Shown here: positions 42,546 through 51,589 of the stretch, in pieces
Layout of the letters: the number at the start of each line of letters is the position of its first letter
How positions within the stretch are numbered: the first letter of the stretch is position 1
Program-made: the position numbers and the translations under genes
NCBI GenBank assembly: GCA_038525525.1
Contig: JBCBHO010000003.1
Coordinates: 603,896 to 667,895, forward strand
Length of the DNA: 64,000 bases
Direction of reading: 5' to 3'
Source: Shimia_B sp038525525
GTDB lineage: Bacteria > Pseudomonadota > Alphaproteobacteria > Rhodobacterales > Rhodobacteraceae
Notes under the pieces: generated by a model
Told to the model about the DNA's origin: nothing
Databases searched by the model: none
What the model saw: only the letters and a program-made list of their open reading frames with translations

Positions 42546-44225
42546 TCAGGCGAGCAGGCGGCGGGCAATGACCTGTGCCTGGATCTCTGCCGCACCTTCG
42601 AAGATGTTGAGGATCCGCGCGTCGCAGAGGATGCGGCTGATCTTGTATTCCAGCGCGAAGCCGTTGCCGCCATGGATCTGCAGCGCATTGTCGGAGGCGG
42701 CCCAGGCCACGCGGGCGCCGAGCAGCTTGGCCATGCCAGCCTCGAGGTCACAGCGGCGGCCTTCGTCCTTCTCCACGGCGGAGAAATAGGTGAGCTGGCG
42801 CGCCACCATGATCTCCACGGCCATCATGGCGAGCTTCGAGGCCACGCGCGGGAATTCGATGATCGACTTCCCGAAAGCTTGCCGGTCGAGGGCGTATTTC
42901 ATGCCTTCGTCGAGCGCCGATTGCGCCACGCCCACCGCGCGGGCGGCGGTCTGGATGCGGGCGCTCTCGAAGGTCTCCATGAGCTGCTTGAAGCCCTTGC
43001 CCTCCTCGCCACCGAGAAGGTTCTCGCCCTTCACCTTGAAATCATCGAAGTTGAGCGTGTATTCCTTCATGCCGCGGTAGCCCAGAACTTCGATCTCCCC
43101 GCCGGAGATGCCGGGATCCTGCCAAGGCTCTTCATCCGTGCCGGGCGTCTTTTCAGCGAGGAACATCGACAGACCGCGATAGTCGCTCGTGTCGGGCACG
43201 GTGCGCGCGAGCACGGTCATCACGTGCGTCCGCGAGGCGTGGGTGATCCATGTCTTGTTGCCGTTGAGGATCCAGTCGCCGTTGTCGTCCTTCTTGGCGC
43301 GGGTCTTGAGCGCGCCGAGGTCGGAGCCGGTATTGGGCTCGGTGAAGACCGCCGTGGGCAGGATCTCCGCCGAGGCGAGGCCCGGCAGCCATTTTTCCTT
43401 CTGCGCCTCGGTGCCGCCGCACAGGATAAGCTCGGCGGCGATCTCGGAGCGCGTGGCGAGTGAGCCCACGCCGATATAGCCGCGAGAAAGTTCCTCGGAG
43501 ACGACGCACATCGACGCCTTGGAGAGCCCGAGCCCGCCATGCTCCTCCGGGATGGTGAGGCCGAAGACTCCCATCTCCGCGAGCTCCTCGATCGTCTCCA
43601 TCGGGATGAGCTCGTCTTTCAGGTGCCATTCATGGGCGTGGGGCTCCACGCGGTCGATGGAATAGCGGCGGAACTGCTCGCGGATCATCTCGAGCTCTTC
43701 ATCGAGGCCCGAGCGGCCCACGATGGTATTCTGCTGCTCCTGCATGAGCGCCACGAGACGAAGCCGCGCGGCCTGCGTGTTGCCCGCATTGCACAGCGTC
43801 ATGACCGCGGGCGCCATCAGCGCGCGCTGGTCTTCCTGGCTGAGGCCCATGTCCTGCAGACGCACGACCTCGCCCTGGTTCATCTGGATGCCGCCGTAGA
43901 TCTGCCAGAGGTATTCCCCGAACGCGATCTGGTGGATGAGCTGCTCCATCTCGCCGAACTGGCCCTCGGCGTCGAGCTTCTCCGCCCAGGCCTGCATCTG
44001 CGCGAGGCTTTCGGCGTAGGTGGCCAGCCATGCGAGGCCATGGGCGGCGGTCTGGTGCGCGTCCACGAGCGCACCGGAGACGCGGCCCTCTTCGGTCACC
44101 ATGCTGCGCAGCGCGTCCTTGGCGGCGGAGGTCACGGCCTGAACCGGGCCCACGGCATCGCGCGTCAGTCCCAGCAGGTCCGCCAGGATGGGCGTCTCGA
44201 TCTGGATTTGTCCGTCATGGGCCAT
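42546..44225 (-). CDS. mcd: (2S)-methylsuccinyl-CoA dehydrogenase
   Basis: A 559-residue flavoprotein of the acyl-CoA dehydrogenase family. The length, an extra N-terminal helical region of about 150 residues, and the stretches RGYIGVGSLATRSEIAAELI and CGGTEAQKEKWLPGLAS match methylsuccinyl-CoA dehydrogenase, which makes mesaconyl-C1-CoA in the ethylmalonyl-CoA pathway of acetate assimilation. FTEPNTGSDLGALKTRA and the C-terminal LGARVAWAASDNALQIHGG are FAD and substrate regions. ATG at 44225 follows GGAGG. An alternative is another long-chain acyl-CoA dehydrogenase, which is less likely given the N-terminal domain. Confidence 0.9.
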   Translation of the reverse strand: MAHDGQIQIETPILADLLGLTRDAVGPVQAVTSAAKDALRSMVTEEGRVSGALVDAHQTAAHGLAWLATYAESLAQMQAWAEKLDAEGQFGEMEQLIHQIAFGEYLWQIYGGIQMNQGEVVRLQDMGLSQEDQRALMAPAVMTLCNAGNTQAARLRLVALMQEQQNTIVGRSGLDEELEMIREQFRRYSIDRVEPHAHEWHLKDELIPMETIEELAEMGVFGLTIPEEHGGLGLSKASMCVVSEELSRGYIGVGSLATRSEIAAELILCGGTEAQKEKWLPGLASAEILPTAVFTEPNTGSDLGALKTRAKKDDNGDWILNGNKTWITHASRTHVMTVLARTVPDTSDYRGLSMFLAEKTPGTDEEPWQDPGISGGEIEVLGYRGMKEYTLNFDDFKVKGENLLGGEEGKGFKQLMETFESARIQTAARAVGVAQSALDEGMKYALDRQAFGKSIIEFPRVASKLAMMAVEIMVARQLTYFSAVEKDEGRRCDLEAGMAKLLGARVAWAASDNALQIHGGNGFALEYKISRILCDARILNIFEGAAEIQAQVIARRLLA

Positions 44226-44370
44226 GGAATCCTCCGTTTCGGCTCTGCCGTGAGCTAGTGTGTTTGCAGGTGCAGCGCAACAATAATTCGCCAGATTATT
44301 TACAAGCGCATGAAAGTGTCGCGGCCGATTTCGGCTGCGGCGGCGCGCCGGGCGGCGTAGACCCCTTTCT

Positions 44371-45132
44371 ATGCTGGATACCGTCACGATCCTACCGCTT
44401 CTTCTCGCGGCCTTCACGGTCGCACTCGCCGCAGGCGTCATCAAGGGCATCGTGGGTTTTGCGATGCCCATGGTGCTGATCTCGGGCCTCTCGACCTTCA
44501 TGCCGCCAGAACAGGCGCTGGCCGGGCTCATCCTGCCCACGCTGGTGACGAACGGGCTCCAGGCGCTGCGGCAGGGCCCGCGTGCGGCTTGGGCCTCGAT
44601 CCGCCGCTTCCGGCTCTTTCTCGCGGTGGGTGCCGTGGCCCTCATCGCGGCCTCTCAGCTCGTGCTCGTCATTCCCCAGCAGGTGTTCCTCCTTGGCCTC
44701 GGCATCCCCGTTACGCTCTACGCCCTTGCTACGTTGATAGGCGTGCCAATGACGCTGAGCGCGCGGAGCAAGGCGGTCTCGGTGGGGATGGGCGCTTTCG
44801 CGGGCGCCGTGGGCGGGCTCTCCGGCGTCTGGGGGCCCATGACGGTGGCTTACCTGACGGCTTACGACCTCCCCAAGGCGGAGCAGATGCGCGTGCAGGG
44901 GGTGATCTACGGCCTTGGGGCGGTGCTGCTCGTGGGGGCGCACACGGCCTCGGGGGTCTTCAACGCGCAGAGCGCGCAATTCTCCGCGCTCCTCGTGGTG
45001 CCCGCAGTGGCGGGCCTCGCCGTGGGCTTTGCGATTCAGGACCGGATGGACCAGCGCCGCTTCAAGCAGGCCACGCTGCTGGTGCTGACGGTGGCAGGGC
45101 TCAACCTCATCCGCCGCGGCCTCCTCGGCTGA
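44371..45132 (+). CDS. TauE/SafE-family (TSUP) transporter
   Basis: A 253-residue membrane protein with about eight helices. AAGVIKGIVGFAMPMVLISGL near residue 20 and GAFAGAVGGLSGVWGPM near 137 are the two repeated TSUP motifs. These proteins export sulfonates, sulfite or organic anions. The gene is divergent from mcd, 145 bases apart. Confidence 0.88.
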   Translation: MLDTVTILPLLLAAFTVALAAGVIKGIVGFAMPMVLISGLSTFMPPEQALAGLILPTLVTNGLQALRQGPRAAWASIRRFRLFLAVGAVALIAASQLVLVIPQQVFLLGLGIPVTLYALATLIGVPMTLSARSKAVSVGMGAFAGAVGGLSGVWGPMTVAYLTAYDLPKAEQMRVQGVIYGLGAVLLVGAHTASGVFNAQSAQFSALLVVPAVAGLAVGFAIQDRMDQRRFKQATLLVLTVAGLNLIRRGLLG

Positions 45133-45340
45133 GCGACGCCGCGGCGCGGCCTTCTGCATCCGCGAGGCGGGTTTACGAGCTGGTGGCATAGGGCTTATTT
45201 GTGCGGAATTTCCCGTGTGGCTGCTCTGTCGCGGGCCTCACGCAAATGAGGGACGAGGCCGGGGCGTTCCGCCTTTCTGAAATGGTCAGTGGACAAGGCC
45301 GTGCCGCGCCGTCTTACTGATAGCGCGGTCTGGCGTGATT

Positions 45341-45370
45341 AAAGGCGTCCTGTGAGCGACAGGTGCCTTT
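45341..45370. other. Stem-loop in the leader of the DUF4386-like gene
   Basis: AAAGGC-GT-CCTGT-GAGCG-ACAGG-T-GCCTTT forms an 11-bp interrupted stem ending 34 bases before the start codon. There is no T-run. It may be a leader RNA structure; the rest of the 45133-45404 gap shows nothing recognisable. Confidence 0.4.
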
Positions 45371-45404
45371 GGCTCCATGGGAACGATGCGAGGGGGGCTT
45401 TGCG

Positions 45405-46046
45405 ATGCCGCAACTTGGAAAGATCGGCGGCTTGGCCGCCCTTTACCTCGGGCTGGCCTACGCGGCCGGGATCGGGATCTTCCTCGTGGTTCTCGATCTG
45501 CCGAGCATCACTACGACCGAAGAGAAGCTCAAGCTCATCGCCGCCAACGCACGCCTCTACCACCTCATGCATCTGGCGATCTACGTTGTCTTCGGCGTCG
45601 CCCTTACGGCGTTTGTTCTTGCTTTGCAGGAGACCCTGAAGAGCGCGGCCCCAGCCTCCGTTCGCGTCGCGGCCGTGCTCGGGTTCATCTGGTCCGGGCT
45701 CCTGATCGCCAGCGGGATGGTCACGATCGCGGGGATCGCCCCCGCGCTTGAGCTCCTTGCAACCGACCCCGGCGCGGCGGCGCTTTATTGGTCCGGGATC
45801 GAGACGGTCGCGGACGGGATCGGCCTCGGCCAAGGAGAGATCCTCGGCGGCCTGATGACCCTGATCTTCTCCATCGCGGCCCTGCGCGGCGGCATCTTCC
45901 CGAAGATCCTCAACTCTCTCGGGATGGTGGTCGGGGTGGCAGGGACGATCTCGGTCGTGCCGGGACTGCACGACATGGCAGCCCTCTTCGGGATCGCCCA
46001 ACTCGTCTGGTTCCTCTGGATGGGCGTAGTCCTCCTACGCCGCTGA
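45405..46046 (+). CDS. DUF4386-like membrane protein
   Basis: A 213-residue protein with about six hydrophobic helices. LYHLMHLAIYVVFGVALTAF, GFIWSGLLIASGMV and GEILGGLMTLIFSIAAL fit the DUF4386 pattern. The function is unknown. ATG at 45405 is chosen because AGGGGGG lies seven bases upstream; an in-frame start at 45363 adds a non-hydrophobic leader that overlaps the stem-loop. Confidence 0.75.
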   Translation: MPQLGKIGGLAALYLGLAYAAGIGIFLVVLDLPSITTTEEKLKLIAANARLYHLMHLAIYVVFGVALTAFVLALQETLKSAAPASVRVAAVLGFIWSGLLIASGMVTIAGIAPALELLATDPGAAALYWSGIETVADGIGLGQGEILGGLMTLIFSIAALRGGIFPKILNSLGMVVGVAGTISVVPGLHDMAALFGIAQLVWFLWMGVVLLRR

Positions 46047-46282
46047 CGCCGCGCGCATGAAGTGGCTGGAACTGGTTAGTCTGCGCAGAGGATTTCGCGC
46101 GGCAGTCGTCTTGAGCGCGTTGCGGTGAGAGGCGGCTTTGAGCCCTTAGCAACCGATGCTGCGCTGGAATCCAACGTCCGGTCGTCCATGTGCGGCCGAA
46201 AAAACAGTTCCTGGAACCGGTGAAATCGATCGCTCTCGACGCTTGAAGTTTTTACGGAGCATCCAGTTTTGCGCTATTTCAG

Positions 46283-46308
46283 ATTGCATGTTACATATTT
46301 CATGCAAT
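46283..46308. promoter_or_regulatory. Palindromic operator candidate upstream of the 46.3-kb orphan gene
   Basis: ATTGCATG (46283-46290), ten AT-rich bases (TTACATATTT), CATGCAAT (46301-46308). It is a perfect 8-bp inverted repeat ending 14 bases before the ATG at 46322, in a patch of low GC. The position overlapping the likely promoter suggests autorepression. Confidence 0.55.
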
Positions 46309-46321
46309 AGCAAATTAGAAG

Positions 46322-46912
46322 ATGGCCATGATGCCTGTCATTCGCGTAAACGATGCAACTTTTATTGATCTGAAGTCCGTATCCACGTGGCTGGGGACCG
46401 AGACGCCTTCTCAAACCATCGACCGCCTGGTGCGGGAAAAAATGGCGCAGCTTGGCCTGGAGCGCGACGACGCCCCGGAAGAGATCATGCCACGAGACGC
46501 CTCGAGCTCTGCGTCAGACGAAGGAGAAATGGAGTTTCGCTCTGCGCCGGGCCTTTCTTTCACGCGGGTGCTTGATGCCTCGGTCAGTGGCCAGACGCTC
46601 GCCAAGTCAAACTGGTCCGGTGTGCTGCTCAAGGTCATTGCAGTGACCAAGAACAAGAATGGAATGGATGCGAAGACACTCAGCCAAGAGCTTCAGATAC
46701 CCTCGAGGCCGTATGAGTACGGTTCCGAGGGATACAAGTACCAGTCTGAGCTCGGTGTTTCCGTCCAAGGACAATCAGCTCAGGACGCATGGAAGGAAAT
46801 TCAACGTCTTGCAGAAAAGCACCAGGTAGCTGTCGAGGTACGCTTCCAGTGGCGCGAGAACGAAAAAGCTCAATATCCAGGCCGGATTGGAGTCCTGCGC
46901 GCAGGGAGCTGA
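46322..46912 (+). CDS. Orphan protein with ribbon-helix-helix or SeqA-like N-terminus, unknown function
   Basis: A 196-residue protein. The N-terminal 45 residues (VIRVNDATFIDLKSVSTWLG, then TIDRLVREKM) look like a short beta strand and two helices, as in RHH/SeqA N-terminal modules. A disordered acidic linker (residues ~50-75) leads to a C-terminal domain with GYKYQSELGVSVQGQS and VAVEVRFQWRENEKA. I do not recognise the whole family. GC content and codon choice (AAG/AAT, TCG/TCA mix, AT-rich flanks) differ from neighbours, which suggests acquisition by transfer. ATG at 46322, 46328 or 46331 are possible starts. A palindromic operator lies directly upstream. Confidence 0.7.
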   Translation: MAMMPVIRVNDATFIDLKSVSTWLGTETPSQTIDRLVREKMAQLGLERDDAPEEIMPRDASSSASDEGEMEFRSAPGLSFTRVLDASVSGQTLAKSNWSGVLLKVIAVTKNKNGMDAKTLSQELQIPSRPYEYGSEGYKYQSELGVSVQGQSAQDAWKEIQRLAEKHQVAVEVRFQWRENEKAQYPGRIGVLRAGS

Positions 46913-47042
46913 ACGATTGCATTGTGTCGCCGGCCGCACACGTGTCTGGCGACAACAACTATCGGGCAGCATTAGGTTGCGATGCCGCTAGCTTTTGCGA
47001 CCTCTTGTGGCCAAGGCGTTTGACCGTAGAAGAAAGAATGAA

Positions 47043-47066
47043 TTCGGGAGGCTTAGGCTTCCCGAA
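47043..47066 (-). terminator. Stem-loop downstream of pckA, possible terminator
   Basis: TTCGGGAGGC (47043-47052), TTAG loop, GCTTCCCGAA (47057-47066), one wobble pair. Read on the reverse strand it lies about 60 bases after the pckA stop and is followed by TTCATTCTTTCTT, a weak T-rich tract. It could also end the convergent orphan gene unit. Confidence 0.5.
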
Positions 47067-47124
47067 AGCACACCGTGGAGCGAAAGCAGCGAATCAGCAA
47101 TTTGTCCGCAGACCGCTCTCTACC

Positions 47125-48723
47125 TCACCCGATCGCCACCGCTTTCACGTCGTCGTCGATATGGGGCAGGTATTGCTCGAAGTTGTCGGAGAACATCTGG
47201 ACGAGCTTTTCGGCCTGCTTGTCGTAGGCCGCGCCGTCGTCCCAGGTGCGGCGGGGGGTGAGGAGGAGGTCGGCGACGCCGGGGACGCTCACCGGCACCT
47301 CGAAGCCGAAATTCTCGTCCTTTCGAAACTGGCCGTTGTTCAGCGTCCCGTCGAGGGCCGCAGAGAGAAGCGCGCGAGTGGCGCGGATGGGCATGCGGGA
47401 GCCTTCGCCGTAGGCGCCGCCCGTCCAGCCGGTGTTCACGAGCCAGCAGGTCGCGCCGTGCTTGGCGATCTTCTCGCGCAGGAGGCGGCCGTATTCCTCG
47501 GGGCGCCGGGGCATGAAGGGCGCGCCGAAGCAGGTGGAGAAGGTGGGCTCGGGCTCGGTCACGCCGCGCTCGGTTCCGGCGACCTTTGCCGTGAAGCCCG
47601 ACAGGAAGTGATACATCGCCTGCGCGGGCGTGAGCCGCGCGATGGGGGGCAGGACCCCGAAGGCATCGCAGGTGAGCATGATGATGTTCTTGGGATGCCC
47701 GCCCAGCGCCGTCGCCGACGCGTTGGAGATGTAATCGAGCGGGTAGGCGCAGCGCATGTTCGCCGTCAGGCTGTCATCCTCGAAATCGAGCGCCTTCGTC
47801 TCGGGGTCGAAGACCATGTTCTCGATGACGGTGCCGAATTTGCGCGTTGTGGCATAGATCTCTGGCTCGGCCTCCGGGCTCAGCTTGATCGTCTTGGCGT
47901 AGCAGCCGCCCTCGAAGTTGAACGTGCCGCGCTCGGACCAGCCGTGCTCGTCATCGCCGATGAGCACGCGGTCGGGATCTGCGGAGAGCGTCGTCTTGCC
48001 GGTGCCCGAGAGGCCAAAGAAGATGGCCGTGTCGACCGGATTGCCCGGCGCGTGGTTGGCCGAGCAATGCATCGGCATGATGCCCCGCTCGGGCAGGAGG
48101 TAGTTGAGCAGCGTGAAGACGCTCTTCTTGTTCTCGCCCGCGTATTCCGTCCCCGCGATCAGGATGATCTTGCGCTCGAAATTCATCGCCACGACCGTCT
48201 CGCTGCGGCAATCGTGCTTGGCGGGGTCGGCCTTGAAGGAGGGGCAGTTGATGACCGTCCAATCCGCCTCGAACTCGGCGAGCTCCTCGGCATCCGGGCG
48301 GCGCAGCATGTGGCGGATGAAGAGCGAGTGCCAGGCGAGCTCGGTGACCATTCGCACGTCGAGGCGATGCGCGGGATCCGCGCCGCCGAAGAGATCCTGT
48401 ACGAAGTACTCGCGGCCCGCCATGTGCGCCAGGATGTCGTTGTAGAGCGCGTCGAAGCCATCGGGGCTCATCTCCGCGTTCTGCTCCCACCAGATATGAT
48501 CGGCCACGTTCGCGGTGCGTACGATGTGCTTGTCCTTGGGCGAGCGGCCCGTGAACTTTCCGGTGGAGACGAGGAGGGTCCCGCCTTGGCCGAGCTCACC
48601 CTCGCCGCGCTTGAGCGCGGTTTCGACGAGCGCGGGCTCCGACAGGTTGTAATAGACCGCCCCGAGGCCCGTGATCCCTTGCGTTCCGAGGGTAAATGAC
48701 GGGTTTACGCGGCCTTGTGCCAT
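47125..48723 (-). CDS. pckA: Phosphoenolpyruvate carboxykinase (ATP)
   Basis: A 532-residue gluconeogenic enzyme converting oxaloacetate and ATP to PEP. TGRSPKDKHIV near the N-terminus, GTEYAGENKKSVFT, the P-loop GLSGTGKTTLSADPDR and GDDEHGWSERGTFNFEGGC are diagnostic of the ATP form. ATG at 48723 (MAQGRVNPSF) is the family start; longer in-frame starts run into the regulatory gap. In related bacteria pckA is divergent from chvI-chvG and controlled by it, as seems the case here. Confidence 0.97.
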   Translation of the reverse strand: MAQGRVNPSFTLGTQGITGLGAVYYNLSEPALVETALKRGEGELGQGGTLLVSTGKFTGRSPKDKHIVRTANVADHIWWEQNAEMSPDGFDALYNDILAHMAGREYFVQDLFGGADPAHRLDVRMVTELAWHSLFIRHMLRRPDAEELAEFEADWTVINCPSFKADPAKHDCRSETVVAMNFERKIILIAGTEYAGENKKSVFTLLNYLLPERGIMPMHCSANHAPGNPVDTAIFFGLSGTGKTTLSADPDRVLIGDDEHGWSERGTFNFEGGCYAKTIKLSPEAEPEIYATTRKFGTVIENMVFDPETKALDFEDDSLTANMRCAYPLDYISNASATALGGHPKNIIMLTCDAFGVLPPIARLTPAQAMYHFLSGFTAKVAGTERGVTEPEPTFSTCFGAPFMPRRPEEYGRLLREKIAKHGATCWLVNTGWTGGAYGEGSRMPIRATRALLSAALDGTLNNGQFRKDENFGFEVPVSVPGVADLLLTPRRTWDDGAAYDKQAEKLVQMFSDNFEQYLPHIDDDVKAVAIG

Positions 48724-49093
48724 GGATCTCGCGGCTCCTTTGATCTCCGGTGAATGCCACGATATAAGGCGCTGACGCGCAATAATAGTGCGCGCGCAGC
48801 ATGTTAGCGATATCAATCTTACGTTTGCGCAAACACCCGCGCCGGGCCCGCCCCGGGCGCTCTCAGGCCGCGCGCGCCGCCCCTGTCTGCTGCGCTCCTG
48901 TGCGGCGGAGCGGGGCAGGGCAAGGCGGCAGCGGGTAAAAAGTGAGGCAATTAAGCCGCCTTTCATCGTTTTCAGAGCTCACTGGCAGAGAGAACTCATG
49001 AGTGATTCGCTTTTCCGTTGATTTTTCGGCCCGCTTCCGCAACGAAGATAGAAAACGGCAGGCAAAAACAGAGCAGTACGAGAGGCATAAAAC
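48724..49093. promoter_or_regulatory. 370-bp divergent regulatory region between pckA and chvI
   Basis: No gene is seen. It contains TGTTAGCGATATCA (48802-48815), matching the two-fold pattern TGNTANCGNTANCA of LacI-family operators, and a perfect palindrome GTTTGCGCAAAC (48823-48834), both about 80-110 bases upstream of pckA. The chvI side (about 48940-49090) is AT-richer and may hold its promoter; no site could be fixed there. Confidence 0.6.
48802..48815. promoter_or_regulatory. LacI-family operator candidate upstream of pckA
   Basis: TGTTAGCGATATCA agrees at all fixed positions with TGNTANCGNTANCA. A LacI-type regulator of central carbon metabolism (CceR) in Rhodobacter controls gluconeogenic genes through a palindrome of this general kind, so control of pckA is a reasonable inference. 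Confidence 0.5.
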
Positions 49094-49795
49094 ATGTCCA
49101 AGATCGCCCTTGTGGACGACGACAGAAATATCCTGACGTCCGTGTCCATCACCCTCGAGGCCGAGGGCTTCGACGTGGAAACCTATAATGACGGCCAGTC
49201 CGCGCTCGACGCGTTCAACAAGTCGATGCCCGACATGGCCGTGCTCGACATCAAGATGCCGCGCATGGACGGCATGGATCTCCTCCAGCGGCTGCGTCAA
49301 AAGACGACGATGCCGGTGATCTTCCTCACCTCCAAGGATGACGAGATCGACGAGGTGCTCGGGCTCCGGATGGGCGCGGACGACTACGTCAAGAAGCCCT
49401 TCTCCCAGCGCCTTCTCGTGGAGCGTATCCGCGCGCTCCTGCGCCGGCAGGAGGCGATCTCGGGCGACGTGGTGGCCGAGACCGAGGAGACGAAGGTCAT
49501 GACCCGCGGGCACCTGACCATGGATCCGCTGCGCCACGCCGTGTCTTGGAAGGGCAACGACGTGAGCCTCACCGTCACAGAGTTCCTCCTGCTTCAGGCG
49601 CTCGCCCAGCGGCCCGGCTTCGTGAAGTCGCGCGATCAGCTGATGGACGTCGCCTACGACGATCAGGTCTACGTGGACGACCGGACCATCGACAGCCACA
49701 TCAAGCGTTTGCGCAAGAAAATGCGGACCGCCGACGATGAGTTTTCCGCTATCGAAACTCTCTACGGCATCGGCTACCGTTACAACGAAGAATAA
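49094..49795 (+). CDS. chvI: Response regulator ChvI
   Basis: A 233-residue OmpR-type regulator. The receiver domain has LVDDDRN, phospho-acceptor Asp at about residue 52 (AVLDIKMPRMDGMD), TSKDDE and KKPF; the C-terminal winged helix has LTVTEFLLLQALAQRPGFVKSR. With ChvG it forms the envelope/acid-stress two-component system of alphaproteobacteria. Its placement next to pckA, hprK and PTS genes is typical. Confidence 0.95.
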   Translation: MSKIALVDDDRNILTSVSITLEAEGFDVETYNDGQSALDAFNKSMPDMAVLDIKMPRMDGMDLLQRLRQKTTMPVIFLTSKDDEIDEVLGLRMGADDYVKKPFSQRLLVERIRALLRRQEAISGDVVAETEETKVMTRGHLTMDPLRHAVSWKGNDVSLTVTEFLLLQALAQRPGFVKSRDQLMDVAYDDQVYVDDRTIDSHIKRLRKKMRTADDEFSAIETLYGIGYRYNEE

Positions 49796-49824
49796 AGAAA
49801 CCTGGGCGGGGGGATGACGCCCCG

Positions 49825-51552
49825 ATGAGCAACCGAGAGATCGACGTGCGCGATCTGAACAGCGTCCGGCAGGCTGATATCCTGCTGGGCGACGATTGGA
49901 TCGCGCCCGACGCCACAGTCGAGAAAGAGCTGCAGAACCGGCGCAAGCGCCGCTCCATCATCGCGCTCAATCGCTCGCCGCTGGCGCGCAAGATCATCAC
50001 GTTCAACCTGCTGGCGCTCGTCATCCTCGTGGCGGGCGTGCTCTATCTCAACCCCTCCCGCGAAAGCCTCGCCTTCCAGCGCGCCACGGGCCTCGTCACC
50101 GAGGCCGAGCTCATCGCCGATGTCTTCGAGGCGGGCCTGCCCGCCACCGCCCCCGCCAACCTCGCCACCGGCGACGGGATCGAGGTGGGCGAGGTTCTGG
50201 CAGGGCTCGACCTGCGCGGCGGGATCGAGGTCTTCGTCTTCGACACGAGCGAGGCGCTCATCGCCACGACGGTGGACATGGACAGGGGCGATCCCATCGC
50301 CGTGCGCGGCCTCGCGCGCGACGTGCGCTCCACCCTCATCACCGAGTTCCTCAATTCCGTTTGGGACGGCATCTCGAGCCTCCTGGCGCCCGCCGATCTC
50401 GAGCCCATGCGCATCTCTCCCGAAGAGCAGGTCCGCGCGCTCCTGCCCACCGCGCTCGCGGGCAGTGCCCAAGCCAGCACGGGGCAAAACGCCGAGGGCT
50501 CCAGCATCTTCTCCGTGGCCACCCCGATCGAGCAGAACGGCACGGTCGTGGGCGCCGTGGCCCTCGTGAGCGCCGCGGGTGAGATCGACCAGCTTGTGCG
50601 GCAAGAGCGTGAGCAGGTGCTGCAGATGTTCGTCATCGCGCTGCTCGTCTCCATCGGTCTCGGCCTCGTCCTCGCCTCCACCATCGCCAACCCGCTCTCG
50701 GACCTCGCCGCCGCGGCGGAGCTCGGGCGCGACAAGAATGCCCGCAAGATGTCGCCCTCGCGCATCCGCATCCCCGACCTGACCGCGCGGCCCGACGAGA
50801 TCGGCCGCCTCTCAGGCGCGCTGCGGGGCATGGTCTCGGCGCTCTACGACCGGATCGACAACAACGAACAGTTCGCCGCTGACGTCGCCCACGAGATCAA
50901 GAACCCGCTCGCCTCGCTCCGCTCCGCCGTGGGCACGCTCCGCGTGGCCAAGCGCGATGACCAGCGCGAGAAGCTCTTCGACGTGATCGACCACGACGTG
51001 CGCCGCCTCGACCGCCTCGTCAGCGATATTTCCAACGCCTCCCGCCTCGATAGCGAGCTGGTAAAGGAGGAGGAGGAGCCCTTCGACCTGATCAACATGC
51101 TCTCGAACCTCTCCCAGTATCTGGGGCAGGAGGCCGAGGCGAAGGGGATCGACTTCATCACCGACCTTCCCGAAGGCCCGCTCGTCACGCAGGGCCTCGA
51201 GGCGCGGCTGGCGCAGGTCTTCGTCAATCTTATCACCAACGCCACGAGCTTCTGTGGCGATGGCGACGCGATCCGCGTCTGGGCGCGGAAGCGCGAGAAC
51301 AGGGTCCTCGTCGTGGTGGAAGATACCGGCCCCGGCATCCCCGACGGAGCCCTCCAGAAGATCTTCAAGCGCTTCTATTCCGAGCGGCCGGCGGGCCAGT
51401 TCGGCAACAATTCGGGCCTCGGGCTCGCGATCTCCAAGCAGATCGTGGAAGCCCATGGCGGCGTCATCTGGGCCGAGAACATCCGCCCCACCGAGGCGGA
51501 TCTGACCTCCGACCCGCTCGGCGCGCGCTTCGTGGTGGGCCTCCCTGTCTGA
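49825..51552 (+). CDS. chvG: Sensor histidine kinase ChvG
   Basis: A 575-residue membrane kinase: cytoplasmic N-terminus, first membrane helix about residues 55-72, periplasmic sensor domain, second helix about 268-290, HAMP, then HisKA with His at about residue 356 (DVAHEIKNPLASLRSAV), and an ATPase domain (LAQVFVNLITNA, VVVEDTGPGIPDGAL, NNSGLGLAISKQIVEAHGG). It phosphorylates ChvI. ChvG in related bacteria is held inactive by ExoR; no exoR is in this window. Confidence 0.95.
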   Translation: MSNREIDVRDLNSVRQADILLGDDWIAPDATVEKELQNRRKRRSIIALNRSPLARKIITFNLLALVILVAGVLYLNPSRESLAFQRATGLVTEAELIADVFEAGLPATAPANLATGDGIEVGEVLAGLDLRGGIEVFVFDTSEALIATTVDMDRGDPIAVRGLARDVRSTLITEFLNSVWDGISSLLAPADLEPMRISPEEQVRALLPTALAGSAQASTGQNAEGSSIFSVATPIEQNGTVVGAVALVSAAGEIDQLVRQEREQVLQMFVIALLVSIGLGLVLASTIANPLSDLAAAAELGRDKNARKMSPSRIRIPDLTARPDEIGRLSGALRGMVSALYDRIDNNEQFAADVAHEIKNPLASLRSAVGTLRVAKRDDQREKLFDVIDHDVRRLDRLVSDISNASRLDSELVKEEEEPFDLINMLSNLSQYLGQEAEAKGIDFITDLPEGPLVTQGLEARLAQVFVNLITNATSFCGDGDAIRVWARKRENRVLVVVEDTGPGIPDGALQKIFKRFYSERPAGQFGNNSGLGLAISKQIVEAHGGVIWAENIRPTEADLTSDPLGARFVVGLPV

Positions 51553-51589
51553 TCCCTTCGCGCTTCGGCCGGCCCCCGGCGGCGCGGCC

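Noticed and set aside
46789..48699. Long + strand open frame opposite pckA
   Set aside because: Antisense shadow of pckA; no ribosome site and no recognisable domain.
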